Source: Chelydra serpentina
Taxonomy: Eukaryota > Chordata > Testudines > Chelydridae
Assembly (NCBI GenBank): GCA_037349315.1
Contig: JBAIAC010000008.1
Span: 32,710,001-32,774,000, forward strand
DNA length: 64,000 nt
Direction of reading: 5' to 3'
Part shown: positions 44,800 to 56,489 of the stretch, in pieces
How the letters are laid out: every line of letters starts with the position of its first letter
How positions within the stretch are numbered: the stretch's first letter is position 1
Program-made: the position numbers and the translations under genes
Notes under the pieces: generated by a model
Database searches by the model: none
The model's input: only the letters and a program-made list of their open reading frames with translations
What the model was told of the DNA's origin: nothing

Positions 44800-46130
44800 T
44801 TGTCCAACCTTTTCTTGTGAGTGGACCAAAATTTACTTGCAAAACACAACCTTTTTGTCCTTAATGGCCAAGGGTTAGGATTCTCCTGATTCAGACTGCT
44901 GATGATTGTCTAATTTGCATTTGAACACATATTCACTGAGTCAGTTAGTTCTAGTTAATTCATCCTTAGACATAAGTTCTTCTCCACAATCCCACAGGTG
45001 AAAAATGAACATTTTATCCATTACACACTGCAACTCCTCACAGTATTTTGTATGCTTGTCAGAGTATGAACATTGGTCTTCTCCTTGTGGTTATATTTTT
45101 ATAAATCTGGGCTGTCACATATTCTTTGGAGGGAAAGGAGTATCTTGGGAATTGTAACTTTGCAACAGCAACCTGGTGCACTCTTGTAACTGAGAAGAAA
45201 CTGTTACTGATAAAGGTTCTTCTGCGCTACATTATTTATAATGAATCCCTGGCAAATATCCTAGAATTCAAGAAGGAGGAGAAAACATTAATCTCTGTGT
45301 GCGCACGGAGCGAGGAAGGGAAGGGGAGACATGTTTCTTGTGCTTGAATGATTATTCCTGTTAGACCCCCCACAGAGGCACACTTTAATTACAGTGCAGT
45401 CTTGAGGAAGCCACAGGAGGAAGCATTGGTCAGAAGTGGTACCACCATACTCTGAGAAATGTGTGAGCGCCTTGGCTCAGTAGCAAATAAGATACAAGTG
45501 CACAGGTACTGTAGGTGATTTTCAGACTCCCCATTTTCTAGGTTCTTCACACACTGTTAACTTACTCTCTCTCCTTCGCTTGAAGCACAGTACAGTAAGT
45601 GTACCGGTCTAACCACATTCCTTTAGGGGATGTGGGAATTTGTGCAGATCTGAGACATGAAAGTGGAGTGGACCAATATTTGTCTCTTTCTCAGAAAAAT
45701 AGCTAGCAAAAAGAGTAACAGTACTTCCTGGTTACTCCTCGTATAATCGTGCTACAGGAAGACCCCATGACTTCTGAATGGGGCAATATGTCTTATAACA
45801 TTCCTGATAACAGCCAGGCCTTTCTATACAGTAGTGAATAAGAAAAATACATCAAGATGACACTTACTTGGCAATGTTGTGGTTACAGCAATCCCCAAAA
45901 ATCTGCAATGGTCCTGCTACACAGGATATTGTGGGGGTTGCAAAGAGGGTTGTACATCCCTGGCATATTCTGGAGTTGGATTCTGCACTAGTTTTTTCTA
46001 GGCTAGCATGGAGCAGTTGTGGGGTTCTGTCAATAAACTGTGGCCATTGGGCCGACAGTTACACAGATTTAGTGACTACAAAATCCACACTAACGGTATG
46101 CAACCCATATGACAGACGTGGGGCTGCAGT
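44800..46130. other. no gene seen
   Basis: No recognised element. The 115-codon frame at 45868-46215 ends inside the CR1 below, and only its last ~20 codons are CR1-like. Confidence 0.45.
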
Positions 46131-46139
46131 AGTGTCTGT

Positions 46140-47480
46140 GTCTGTCCATTCTTTATTTAACTGGATAAACAATAGGGAAAAAAGAGTAGGAATAAGTGGG
46201 CAGTTTTCACAGTGATGACAGGTAAATAGCAGGGTTTCCCACGTCTCTGGACTGGAACCTCTGCTGTTCAACATATTCATAAATAATCAGGAAAAGAGGG
46301 TGAACAGTGAGGTAGAAAAACTTGCAGATGATAGATAATTACTCAAGATAGTTAAGTCCAAAGCTGCATGTGAAGGGCTAAAAAGGAATCTCACTAAACT
46401 GGGTGACTGGGAAACAAAATGGTAGATGAAATTCAGTGTTGATAAGTGAAAAGTAAATAGGAGGGTTCCACCAGGATCTGGACTGAGGCCTGTGCTGTGC
46501 TGTTCAACATATTCATACATAACCAGGAAATACGCTGGAAAAAAATCCCAACTACACATACAAAATGATGAGGTCTGAACTAGCTGTTACCACTCAAGAA
46601 AGATCTTAGAATCATCATGAATAGTTCTCGGAAAACACCTGCTCCTTATGCAGCAGCAGTCAAAAAAGCTAACAAAATATTAGGAACCAATAGGAAAAGA
46701 ATATAAGATAAAAATAGAAAATGGCATAATGCCATTTTATAAATCCATGGTATGCCCACATCTTCAGTACTGTATACAGTTCTGGTCACCCCATCTAAAA
46801 AACATAATAAAGAATTGGAAAAAGTGCAGAGAAGGGCAACAAAAATGGTTAGGGGTGTGGAACAGCTTCCATAGGAGGAGAAATTAGAAAGACTGGAACA
46901 GTTCATCTTAGTAAAGAGACAACTAAGGGGTGAGGGATATGCTAGAGCAGTGGTTCCCAAACTTGGTCTGCGGCTCCCACTCTGCCCGCTCTGCTTCTTG
47001 CAGTTCCCATTGGCCGGGAACAGCAAACCGTGGCCAGTGGGAGCCACAAGCAGAAGTACCTGCGGAGGCGGCAGGTAAAAAAACCGGCCTGGCACGCCAG
47101 GGGCTTTCCCTGAGCAAGCCACGGACTGAGTTTGGGAACCACTGTGCTAGAGGTCTATAAAATCATGAATGGTATGAAGAAAGCGAATAAGGAAGTGTTA
47201 TTTACTCCTTCATATATCACAAAATCCAGGGGTCACTTCAATTAAATTAATAGGAAACAAACACAATTTACACAATGCATAGTCAACCTGTGGAACTTGT
47301 TGCCAGGGGATGTTGTCAAGGTCAAAATTATAACTGTTTTTAAAAAAATAAGATAAATTCATTGAGGATAGCTTGATCATTGACTATTAGCTAATCAACC
47401 CTTGGAACAGCTAAAATTGGGGAGGAAGCTCAGATGTATTTTACAGTTTTTGAGTAAATAATAGATATAAAATCAAAGGA
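46140..47480 (+). mobile_element. old CR1 LINE with nested hAT MITE
   Basis: Starts with LFNWINNREKRVGISGQFS (palm region), then the nucleotide pattern of LFNIFINNQEKRVNSEV and LADD near 46270-46335. It runs on through CCCACATCTTCAGTACTGTA (HLQYC) and GAAGGGCAACAAAAATGGTTAGG (RRATKMV) into the C-terminal region past 47150. Many stops make it older than the copies at 42.5 and 58.7 kb. A block around TCTGGACTG...TTCAACATATTCATA occurs twice (about 46238-46300 and 46475-46530). A 197-bp hAT MITE sits at 46948-47144. Confidence 0.85.
46948..47144. mobile_element. hAT MITE nested in CR1, perfect TSD
   Basis: Ends are CAGTGGTTCCCAAACT and its exact inverse AGTTTGGGAACCACTG. The 8-bp duplication TGCTAGAG is perfect (46940-46947 and 47145-47152). 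Removing the element and one duplicate gives GGATATGCTAGAGGTCTATA, which matches the corresponding CR1 text in the copy at 27873-27890 (GATATGATAGAGGTATATA), so the insertion clearly postdates the CR1. Interior GC-rich and non-coding. Confidence 0.95.
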
Positions 47481-47489
47481 TGAGTTTGG

Positions 47490-48430
47490 GATGGATGAGT
47501 TTGCTCCATTCAGCACAGTGTAGGGACTGATCATGTTCATAGTCCTCAATAATGATTCTCAAGATGAATGTGTTCCTTTAATGGTCATTTTGTCACTTTT
47601 TCAGTAATGGTTCAGTTACAAGTTCTACTAATTACCAATACTAAACAAGCGTTACATTTTATCCTTTGAATTATCCTTTGAATTAAGTCATTCCTCACTA
47701 TAACAACTTATGCTATTATTCAGAGATTTATGTTGCAATGTAGGGTTTACGTCCTATAATTATAAATTGTTTCCAAGTAATAATAAATTATAAGAATCAT
47801 GCCTTGATTCCAAGCAGATGCATTGTCTGATAATATGTAGTGACTGGGCTTATTAAGATCATATTTTTAAAAGAAACAACTGCAATGAATTAATTTCTTA
47901 TTGACATCCAGCAATGCTACATCAGATAAAGATGTTTCACAGTTTTCATTACTATTAGGATTTGCTTCTTGGTATTATTTTAAAATGAAAAGTATTCCAG
48001 TGTTTACTGCCCTTCTTTTTGAAAGGTATTGAAGGGGGGGTGGAAATAAAGCAAAAATAAATAAATACATATTTGATCAGATTTTGTTATTTTCTGTAAG
48101 TGAAAGATAATCCTTTGCAGAGTTTTCATTCTAACTGTGGCCTTAAGGCCTTTAGTTATTAAAACCTCACAAACCTGAATTGTTTATGTTGTAGAAATTG
48201 TTCCCTAGTGGCAAATCAAAAATACTGAAAGAGAGTAGAGACCTTCACTACAGCAACATTCAGATCCACATTCAGAAACCTTCCCCTTGTTGAGTAGTAT
48301 TTCACTCCTTGAGAAGTCTCATGTTGAAAAGTAAGTATGGAAGAATTTGGCTGGAAAAGTTTTATATTCAAACCCCAGTAACTGAGAGACCTGAGTACAG
48401 CACAAGGAGAAAAATATTTTAGACCTTCAG
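47490..48430. other. AT-rich, no gene
   Basis: No recognised features. Confidence 0.5.
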
Positions 48431-48433
48431 AAA

Positions 48434-49292
48434 AAAGAGGAGTCACAGGGTGGCACTGGCCCTTTAAGAAAAAATAGGCCAATATAACTGTGACTTATCA
48501 GCTGCCTCCTAATTGGGTCTGAAGAGAGGGCACCTAAGTCATATAAATGGGAGCTGCCTGAGGGTCAGTCAGTAAAAGGGCAAGCGAGAACTGGTTAGGG
48601 AGCGAGAGATCAGCAGGGAAGGTCTGACAGAAATCAGGTGACTGTAGGAGATCCCTGAAGGAAGCTATAGGTGATTCCTGGGCAAAAGCTGAAGACAGGA
48701 GAGCAGCAAGAGGCATTTGCTGACAAACCTACCCAGGCCAGAGACCAACAGAGGGAGCTGACAGCTGACTTTTAAGCCAGAGAGTTTAAACTGATTGTGA
48801 GAGAGGGCTGAAGGCAGGGGAGCAGCAGATGGAACCAGAGGGCTGGAAAAGGCTGATGGTGCACAATTAGAGAGGATGAAATCCCAGAAGAGAGGCTGTA
48901 AGCATTCCTGCTGGGAAGAGCCCAGTTACACTGCAGCAGATAGAGGTGGCGTGGCTGTTCTGGTAAAAGGACAGGAGAGAACTGAAGAAGTGCCTGGGAT
49001 GTGGTAGGAGATGCTGGACAATGGTATGTGCTATGTTGATGGAGTTATATAGGGTGTAGGATTTCAAGGACTTATATACACTGCGCATGAGAAATAGACT
49101 GTGTTTAGGACCTTTTCGTGGAATTATTTGAACAATGTTTTAGTAATAAACTGTCCCCAAAGACAGTATTATTGAGACCAGAAAATGTGCATAGAGTTAC
49201 TGAGGACTCTGAAGAAAGGAATGTGAAGCAGGCACACCTGTTCTACTGTGGCCTGCCACCAAAGGGTACCCATGGCGGGTCTGCCTTATCGC
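48434..49292 (+). mobile_element. candidate LTR or promoter-bearing repeat
   Basis: A purine-rich block with the layout of an LTR: CTGGCCCTTTAAGAAAAAAT at the left, TATAAA at 48542-48547 followed by GGGAGCTGCCTGAGGGTCAG, and AATAAA at 49145-49150. Neither end nor a target duplication could be fixed, and no long frame is present. An unrecognised non-coding transcription unit is the alternative. Confidence 0.38.
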
Positions 49293-49657
49293 AGAAAAGT
49301 AAAAAGTGTGGTGCAATCATTCTTTTGCATAATAGAAGGAAAGCAGGTGAGACAGTGTGGGCTTGATCTGTCCAACCACAGGCAAAGAGAGTAGTGTAAA
49401 CAAGTGCAAAATGAGACCTAATGGGCAGGATCCTGATCCTGAATTAATGAGAGTGCTGATGCATGAATTCCATTTTTCTCTGGCTCATATCTCCCAATAT
49501 CATAACCAGGGATTGTGTGAAAAATGGGAAAGAAACGCTTGAAACAGTTGGTGCCACTTTTTAAAATTCCAGTGGCCTTCCTTCATATAAGCAGCTTTAT
49601 TGGTGTGAAGTAGGACTGTTCAAAAAACAAACCAAACCACAATTGAATTTATTTTTT

Positions 49658-49660
<3 letters not shown>

Positions 49661-49693
<33 letters not shown>
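49661..49693 (+). repeat. (GA)n microsatellite
   Basis: About 16 GA units preceded by a T-run. The arginine-glutamate and serine-leucine runs in frames here are artefacts. Confidence 0.95.
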
Positions 49694-49697
<4 letters not shown>

Positions 49698-49821
49698 GGT
49701 TTTTCAGCAAAATAAAAATTGTAATGGAAAGAATTGGCTTTCCTTGGAAATGTTTAAGTATTATGATCAGAAAACTGGGGGAAAAACATTGGTTCAAAAC
49801 TGAAAAATCATTTAGTTTGTT

Positions 49822-49843
49822 TGTGTGTGTGTGTGTGTGTGTG
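49822..49843 (+). repeat. (TG)n microsatellite
   Basis: About eleven TG units. Confidence 0.95.
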
Positions 49844-50339
49844 CTTTAATGATTAACCTTTCCATGGGAGGGAAGAGACATTTCCTGACTAGTTCTGACA
49901 TTAGAAAGTCTGTTTACTTAGGTATTTACCTAGGCCACACTGACCAATGTGTTAGCAGTAGGGCTGTTTATTAATCACAGTTAACTCATGCGATTAACTC
50001 AAAAAAAGTAATCAAAATTAATTAATGTTAAACAATAGAATACCAATTGAAATGTATTAAATATTTTAGATGTTTTTCTACATTTTCAAATATATTGATT
50101 TCTATTACAACACAGAATACAAAGTACACAGTGCTCACTTTATATTATTATTTTTGATTGCAAATATGTGCACTGTAGAAATGATAAAAGAAATAGTATT
50201 TTTCAATTCACCTCATACAAGTACTGTGGTGCAATCTCTTTATCATGAAAGTGTAACTCACAAATGTAGAAATTTTTTGTTACATAACTGCACTCAAAAA
50301 CAAAACAATGTAAAACTTTAGAGCCTACAAATCCACTCA

Positions 50340-50550
50340 GTCCTATTTCTTGTTCAGCCAATCGCTAAGACAAACAAGTTTGTTTACATTTATGGGAGAT
50401 AATGCTGCCTGCTTCTTATTTACAATATCACCTGAAAGTGATAACAGATGTTCATATGGCACTTTTGTAGCCTGCGTTGCAAGGTATTTACGTGCCAGCT
50501 ATGCTAAACATTCGTATGCCCCTTCATGCTTCGGCCACCATTCCAGAGGA
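50340..50550 (-). pseudogene. hAT dimerisation region, inverted arm (copy 2)
   Basis: Minus-strand sequence equivalent to 7389-7598. GCCACCATTCCAGAGG through CACCTGAAAGTGATAACAGA to CTTGTTCAGCCAATCGC encodes the inverted hAT C-terminus, keeping the region for the natural LNKK ending that the right arm has lost. Confidence 0.7.
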
Positions 50551-50585
50551 CATGGTTCCATGCTGATGATGCTCGTTAAAAAAAT

Positions 50586-51005
50586 GTGTTCATTAAATTT
50601 GTGACTGAACTCCTTGGGAGGGAATTGTATGTCTCCTCTTCTGCTTTACCTGCATTCTGCCATATATTTCATGTTATAGCAGTCTCAGATGATGACCCAG
50701 CACATGTTCATGTTATGAACACTTTCACGGCAGGTTTGACTAAATGCAAAGAAGATACCAATGTGAGATTTCTAAAAATAGCTACAGCACTCGACCCAAG
50801 GTTCAAGAATCTGAAGTGCCATCCAAAATCTGACGAGGACGAGGTGTGGAGCATGCTTTCAGAAGTCTTAAAAGAGAAACTCTCAGATGCAGAAACTAGA
50901 GAACCCAAACCACCAAAAAAGAAAATCAACCTTCTGCTGGTGGCATCTGACTCAGATGATGAAAGTGAACATGCGTTGGTTTGCACTGCTTTTGGTTGTG
51001 GTTGA
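50586..51005 (+). pseudogene. hAT transposase internal fragment (copy 2)
   Basis: 139 codons, the longest hAT frame here. It contains DDDPAHVHVMNTFTAGLTKC, VRFLKIATALDPRFKNLKCH and DEVWSMLSEVLKEKLSDAE, then an acidic stretch LLVASDSDDESEHA. ALDPRFK is the conserved hAT segment. The frame ends at a TGA where the dimerisation domain would continue. That domain resumes in another frame (50981-51274), so an internal deletion has shifted the frame. Confidence 0.8.
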
Positions 51006-51274
51006 AGCATGAAGGTACAAATGAATCTTATGGGCATTTGACACATAAATATCTTGTGATGCTGGCTACAACAGTACCATGTGAACACCTGTTCTCACTT
51101 TCAGGTGACATTGTAAACAAGAAGCAGGCAGCATTATCTCCTGCACATTGTAACAAAACTTATTTTTCTGAGCGATTGTCTGAAGTAGGACTGAGTGGAC
51201 TTGTCGATTCTAAAGTTTTACATAGTTTTATTTTTGAATGCAGTTATTTTTTGTACCTAATTCTACATTTGTAA
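50981..51274 (+). pseudogene. hAT dimerisation region, direct arm (copy 2)
   Basis: WLKHEGTNESYGHLTHKYLV, TTVPCEHLFSLSGDIVNKKQ and AALSPAHCNKTYFSERL. It carries the same terminal deletion as copy 1, so translation runs on through SEVGLSGLVDSK. Confidence 0.78.
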
Positions 51275-51568
51275 ATTCAACTTTCATGATAAAGAGATTG
51301 CACTGCAGTACTTGTATAAGGTGAATTGAAAAAATATTATTTATTTTGTTTTTATAGTGGAAATATTTGTAATAAAAATAAATATAAAGTGAGCACTGTA
51401 CACTTTGTATTCTGTATTGAAATTGAAATCAATATATTTAAAAATGTAGAAAACATTCAAAAATATTTAAATAAATGATATTCTATTATTGTTTAACAGC
51501 GTGATTTATCACGATTATTTTTTTATCGCAATTAATATTTTTAATCGCTGGACAGCCCTTATTAGCAG

Positions 51569-53140
51569 AGCTAAATTCATTGTATCTGAACAGGAAACAT
51601 ATTGTATCTAATTATTATATATCATGGCAATCACGCCTGTCTTAACACAAGTGCCACTTTTGTGGTCCCTTTTTGCTGACGGGGTGATTTGAAATAGTAA
51701 CATATAGCTGCAGTGAAATTATTTCATTTAGACCAATTTAATTTCCATAGTTTTGCTCTCCTTTATCCTTATAACAAATCCGTATTCAGCACTCATTAAC
51801 TATGATGCTCTCATGCTCAAATAATAAAGATAATTCATTTGGAAACATACATAAAAATATTTCTCGAGGGTTACGTTTTAATTTTTAAAGTAGTACTCCA
51901 TAGATAAAGGGTGGCGTTTTTGTGTTTTGTCTAGCACACCAAAATAAATCTAGAGGAGAAAACATATTCTAGCAGAAAGGAAAAATGTTACTCTCCAAAA
52001 GGACAAACAGCCTGAGGCGAGATTTAAATCTGTCTCCTTCACCACGTCTTAAATATATAATAGCAGCAAGAAAACAATATAGGATGCGAAACATCAACAC
52101 AGCAGTCAGCATACAGCAAAGTTGCTCCAGCAGTTTGGTATATTATTTCCTTCCAAGCCCCTTGGTGGACATGGTAATATCGATATATGTTTCAATTTAT
52201 ATAAAAGGCAAAATCAAATGGTTTGATCCTAAACCTCACTTCCACCGGTTTTGTGCTTACCAGGCCTGACATAGGGGAATCAGTTCACAGAGCTGACTCA
52301 GTACCATTACTCCCTTCCCTGCGAATGAAAGAAGCTTGTTGTGGGGAGAGTCAGGAGTGGGAGCTGTTATAAAGGGGACTGAAGTACGCTGTGCTCAAGA
52401 CAATCCCAGTATTGCCAATCTCAGTCATTCAACAATCAAGAACGGGACCCCAAAATATCATGTGATTGATTTAAATATGTAAGATTTGTAAAAATAATGT
52501 TTTTTTTTCTAGTACCTCAGTCTATAGGGTTCAAGCTTTTCTCTGTAATCATGAGGGAAAGAAACTTTAATAAAAGGCTGAAATTCTCATATAATCACAT
52601 GACTCCAGGAGCTGGAGCTTTAAGAAAAAAGCATCAATGATAGTGAGATTTGCAATAAAATCTCAAGAGCTGGCATCACTAAAATCCTTGCTAACATAAT
52701 GGCAGGGAGCCTTTACAAGCTTTGTAAATGAGAATGGATTTTTAAGCTTTTACGAATTTCACCATGTGATCATCCCTTGATTGTCCCCTAAGGTTGCAGG
52801 AAGTGGAAAGATGGTTTAGATCCACTTTTCCTTCCCCTGCTCAACTGTGCTGCACCCGAGCCCAGACATATCCGAGGTCCATGCAGAGCATAATAATGGT
52901 CAACTCTCTGTAAAAGTTTCCTATGTTTCTATGAGAAATTTGAAGCAAAAACAGGAACAAAAAAACGCTTAGGTTTTTCACAAGGACTTAAACTTAACTC
53001 TGGTCATCAGTCAGGATTTGCCACACAATATCTCTGATAAAAGCCTACAGCATCTGTTTAAGAGCATTATCTTGTGGGGCTCTGATTAGTTGTGCTGACT
53101 GCCTAATAATGTAGTAAAAACCAAAAAAGACTGAAGCATG
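51569..53140. other. no gene seen
   Basis: Unique-looking sequence without supported genes. Confidence 0.45.
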
Positions 53141-53149
53141 GGTTTGACT

Positions 53150-53340
53150 GGGATTTTCAACAGAGTCTAAGTGATTCAAGTCCCCAAATTCAATGGGAGA
53201 TGATCAAGTACAGCTCTAAAGCTCTTTTGAATATCCTGCGTAAGGCCCAGATCCTCAGAGATGTTATAGGCACCTAACAACCCTTGATTTCATTGGGAGG
53301 TAGGTGCTTAAATACCTTTCAGGATCTGGACCTTAGTGTC
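53150..53340. repeat. two ancient palindromic repeats
   Basis: GGGATTTTCAACAGAGTC...CCCCAAATTCAATGGGAGAT, then a clearer palindrome. In that one, CCCAGATCCTCAGAG and AGGCACCTAACAACCC are mirrored by GGGAGGTAGGTGCTTAAATA and CTTTCAGGATCTGGAC (53248-53336). Confidence 0.6.
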
Positions 53341-54565
53341 CATCTCTTAGCTTCACATCAAATCTAAAGTGCGATAAAAGCAAAAACATCTCACAATTGC
53401 TTATAGTTAGATTCATAGAACAACTTGGTGGCACATTGAGCCAAAGAGTTAGTTACTGCCCCCAAATTGCTCACGAACTTTATCAGTGAGCTGGCAAATA
53501 TTTACTGCATCGATGGTTATCAAAAATGGGCCGCCACCACCACCATCATCCTCCATTAAAGCAATATGACAGCAACTCTTGATGCTCAAAATGAATGCAG
53601 GGTGTAATGGTGGAAGTTTAATACAGTCAGGAAAAGCTTTTTTTAATTATTTATTTTTTAGAAAACACCAGCACAGGTTTCTGGCTGTAGGTGGGCATTT
53701 GTTTTCAGTACACAGCTGATGAGGTAAGAGAAAAGTGGATCTGGCGGGGGGCGGGGAGGCTATGCTTATACTTGTAAGGGAAGTTGTGTGGGCATGAGTC
53801 TGATTAATTCTTATGGCAAGCTGGATTGGCCAAAGGGTTGTACTTTTTACATCTCTAATTTGTATACAAACAAAATAGATTTTGTACCTTCTGAACTACT
53901 GTAATATCAATGCAAAATTTTGCACATTTACAAGTACAGTTCTACTATGCAAGCAGCCTTTTAAGAAATGTTAAACCAATATCATGATAGACTCTGCTGT
54001 GATCGAATGCTGTAACCATTGCTACTGCTGGTGAGAAATGAGAAATACGTAAGACATTTTGAGCGCTATTAACATAAAATTTTTACTGTAGATCAGCACA
54101 GAGTTATTTTGCAGCAGGTTTTCCTGCAGTTATGATGCATAGGGGACATTTGCAGTGTTTAATGGCACCCAAGTTCCCATGCTAAATGTGTTGTGAATAT
54201 TGATCCGTGTAATACAGAGTAAAGCATGTTGGATATTAGCGGACTCAAGACATGATATAGTTATTTTAAATCTGTTATTTTGTGTGCCTGTATCTAACCT
54301 TTTCTAGCCAAGTGTATATAATAGCACTATTCTGAATGCCTCTCATGGACTTTTAAAAAAAATGATGAATGTCCAATGGCTTAATTTTTAGACCTAATAG
54401 GTGTGAATGTTACAGTGGTTTAGGAAATTTGGTGACTGGAGAGAGTTAATTATCACCTTTAGAGATAAAGCCGGAGAGTTTAAAAATGTGTACTCTCGTT
54501 CTGGACCCATATGATTTAAGGTCAGAGTAATTTGCAGTACACAGCATATTTCTTGTTCCTGTAAT
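53341..54565. other. no gene seen
   Basis: AT-rich; no recognised features. Confidence 0.5.
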
Positions 54566-54574
54566 CTTGCACAT

Positions 54575-54650
54575 ATGAATGGGTCTGAGTCTCCCCTTGT
54601 AAATCTGGAGTAATTCCACCGCAGTCAATGGAATTAAGCCAATATTAAAT
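54575..54650. repeat. ancient palindromic repeat
   Basis: GGGTCTGAGTCTCCCCTTGT, AAATCTGGAGTAATTCCA, CAGTCAATGGAATTAAGCCA. Same family as 30572-30662. Confidence 0.5.
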
Positions 54651-54654
54651 CAGT

Positions 54655-55790
54655 GAGGAGGAGGAGGAGGGAAATCAGATCATGCTATTTATGTTTCTTT
54701 CTGCTACAGCTTTTGTTTATATTCTTCTTTCCTTTCCTGCCACACTCCCTTCCGCCTTTGTAAAGGTGAGAATGTTAAATCACAAAGAAAATAAAGGGGA
54801 GGGGGAGATCTGTCCTGTGTTAAATCTCTTAAGTGTTTTAAATAGGGTGGCCACTGATGTATACCCAGAATACGGAATGACATTCCCTTGGTTGTCCCTA
54901 CCCCTGCCCCTGCCTGTGTGACCCCATCTTTTCCGCTGTGATCTCATATGCACTCTTCAAAATGGTGTATTCCTTGTAGGATACCAGACCAAACCACATC
55001 TAGTTTCATATCAGTACTGGACAGTGGACAAACCATACATAAACAGGACTGTCTGGCTTAAAACCAGACAAATGGCCTTCCTCGTTTTTAAATATACAAG
55101 CATTGGATAGACTGCATAATATTATGTATATATTCATTGATGAGTTATGGATGTGCACTGTTACAATTAGGGAACATGAGCTATTCGGTAGCTCACCTTA
55201 TTATCAGAATTTCATTTTTGTACAATTTCCCTTTGTTATTGGTTTTCCCTCCAGCTCCATATGACTACAAAAAGCTATTAAAAGAAAGCTATCAATTTCA
55301 TGTCAATTCAGAACTCCTTTTGAAAGCAGTGTGTAAGTCTCCAAGTGAAATCTTTCCGCCAATCTCCTCATTTCTGAAAGTTGTTTGTAAGAGCCATATT
55401 AAACTACCTGCCATCAATTCTAGATTGCATAACTATATGTCAAAGAAATGAATTCCCCAGAATTATTTAAATAAAACTACTAATTTTGAGCATCCCTCCA
55501 CTGCTTTAAGGAGACATGTATCTTATAACAGAATCTTCCATTTGTAAATCTGCCTTTGTCTTCTGTTCCCATCTATGTTCTGACATCAGTAACTGCAGAA
55601 GAGTAACTAATAACTCACATATTATATGCATTTCAGGGGAAAACAACAGATTGAAATCATTCCAAGAATTTGATTCTACTGCTTGCTAAAACATTCATAT
55701 TTCCAAGAAAAGATTTAGTGACTGAGATTTTCTTGAGGTAAAACCTCTGGAAGGGAGACAAAGAAAAAACATCGGAAGATACAAATGTAA
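54655..55790. other. no gene seen
   Basis: Frames at 54682-54921 and 55137-55451 have no recognisable domain and no supporting splice or promoter context. Confidence 0.45.
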
Positions 55791-55794
55791 GGGC

Positions 55795-55935
55795 CAAGGC
55801 CAGCATTTTATATTATGGCTGCCTAAAGTTAGGTATCTAAATCCATAATTCCTCCCACACCCTGCAATAAAAAAAAATTACCTGACTACAAGTCCCTTTA
55901 ACTTCAAATTGGAGTGATGGGTGTTCAGCACTTTT
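55795..55935. repeat. ancient repeat, CCTAAAGTTAGG type
   Basis: GGCTGCCTAAAGTTAGGTAT, CTAAATCCATAATT and GGGTGTTCAGCACTTTTGAA. Related to the palindromic repeats at 28780 and 53150. Confidence 0.45.
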
Positions 55936-56489
55936 GAAAAGCAAGATACTTATATAGACACCAAGATTGCTTAATGGTTTTACCCATAAAAATATAAATG
56001 CATGCAAAAATACCACAAAAATACCAATTGCAGATGCTTTTCTTCAAGTTCCGATGGTCATTTATCCTTCTAAGTATCCTCTTTGAAGTGCAGTCATTGC
56101 AGAGTGAGATATTGGGACATATTTTCTGGCCCTTATCAGGCAAAACACATTTCTGTTGGTTTATCATTGGTGGCCTTTTTTTATGCTTGACACCTGTCAC
56201 ACTCATTCCAATCTCTAGAGTCTAAGATAGTGGTGCAAATGCTTCCTTATACTAGTGTAGCCTGCTCTTTGAGTAGGTATCTCATAAACCTTTACTACAA
56301 CTAAATGATCCACCTTTCTGTTGATTGTTGGTGTGTGTGTGCCATGTGTCTGACTGCCCTCTATTGAAAAGAATAGGTAATTAATTTCTGGGTTAATATC
56401 TGTTTTGTTTGAGTAAGGACTGCAGGATTTGGTCCATTCCAAAGTACATGAGCAGGTCTACTGACCAACCTAGAAAAGTATTATTATCC

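Larger units (their letters stand above)
49959..51560. mobile_element. hAT fold-back element, copy 2
   Basis: A 1602-bp element with the same ends (TAGGGCTGT; right end inverse TAAGGGCTGT) and the same architecture as 6992-8619. The left arm (49959 to about 50560) is an inverted copy of the right arm (about 50995-51560), and the loop carries transposase sequence. Flanks GTTAGCAG (49951-49958) and ATTAGCAG (51561-51568) give an 8-bp target duplication with one mismatch. These differ from the copy-1 flanks, so this is an independent insertion and not part of a segmental duplication. The loop frame is more intact than in copy 1. Confidence 0.87.

Noticed and set aside
45868..46215. 115-codon gene
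   Set aside because: Only its C-terminal ~20 codons are meaningful, and they are CR1 reverse transcriptase; the rest is chance read-through.
49643..49849. Frame rich in Arg-Glu repeats
   Set aside because: Translation of a (GA)n microsatellite.
6992..51560. Segmental duplication linking the two hAT fold-backs
   Set aside because: Similarity stops at the element ends, and the flanks differ on both sides with distinct target duplications.
54682..55451. Possible host exons (79- and 104-codon frames)
   Set aside because: No domain content and no convincing flanking splice signals; the lengths are within chance expectation for 64 kb.
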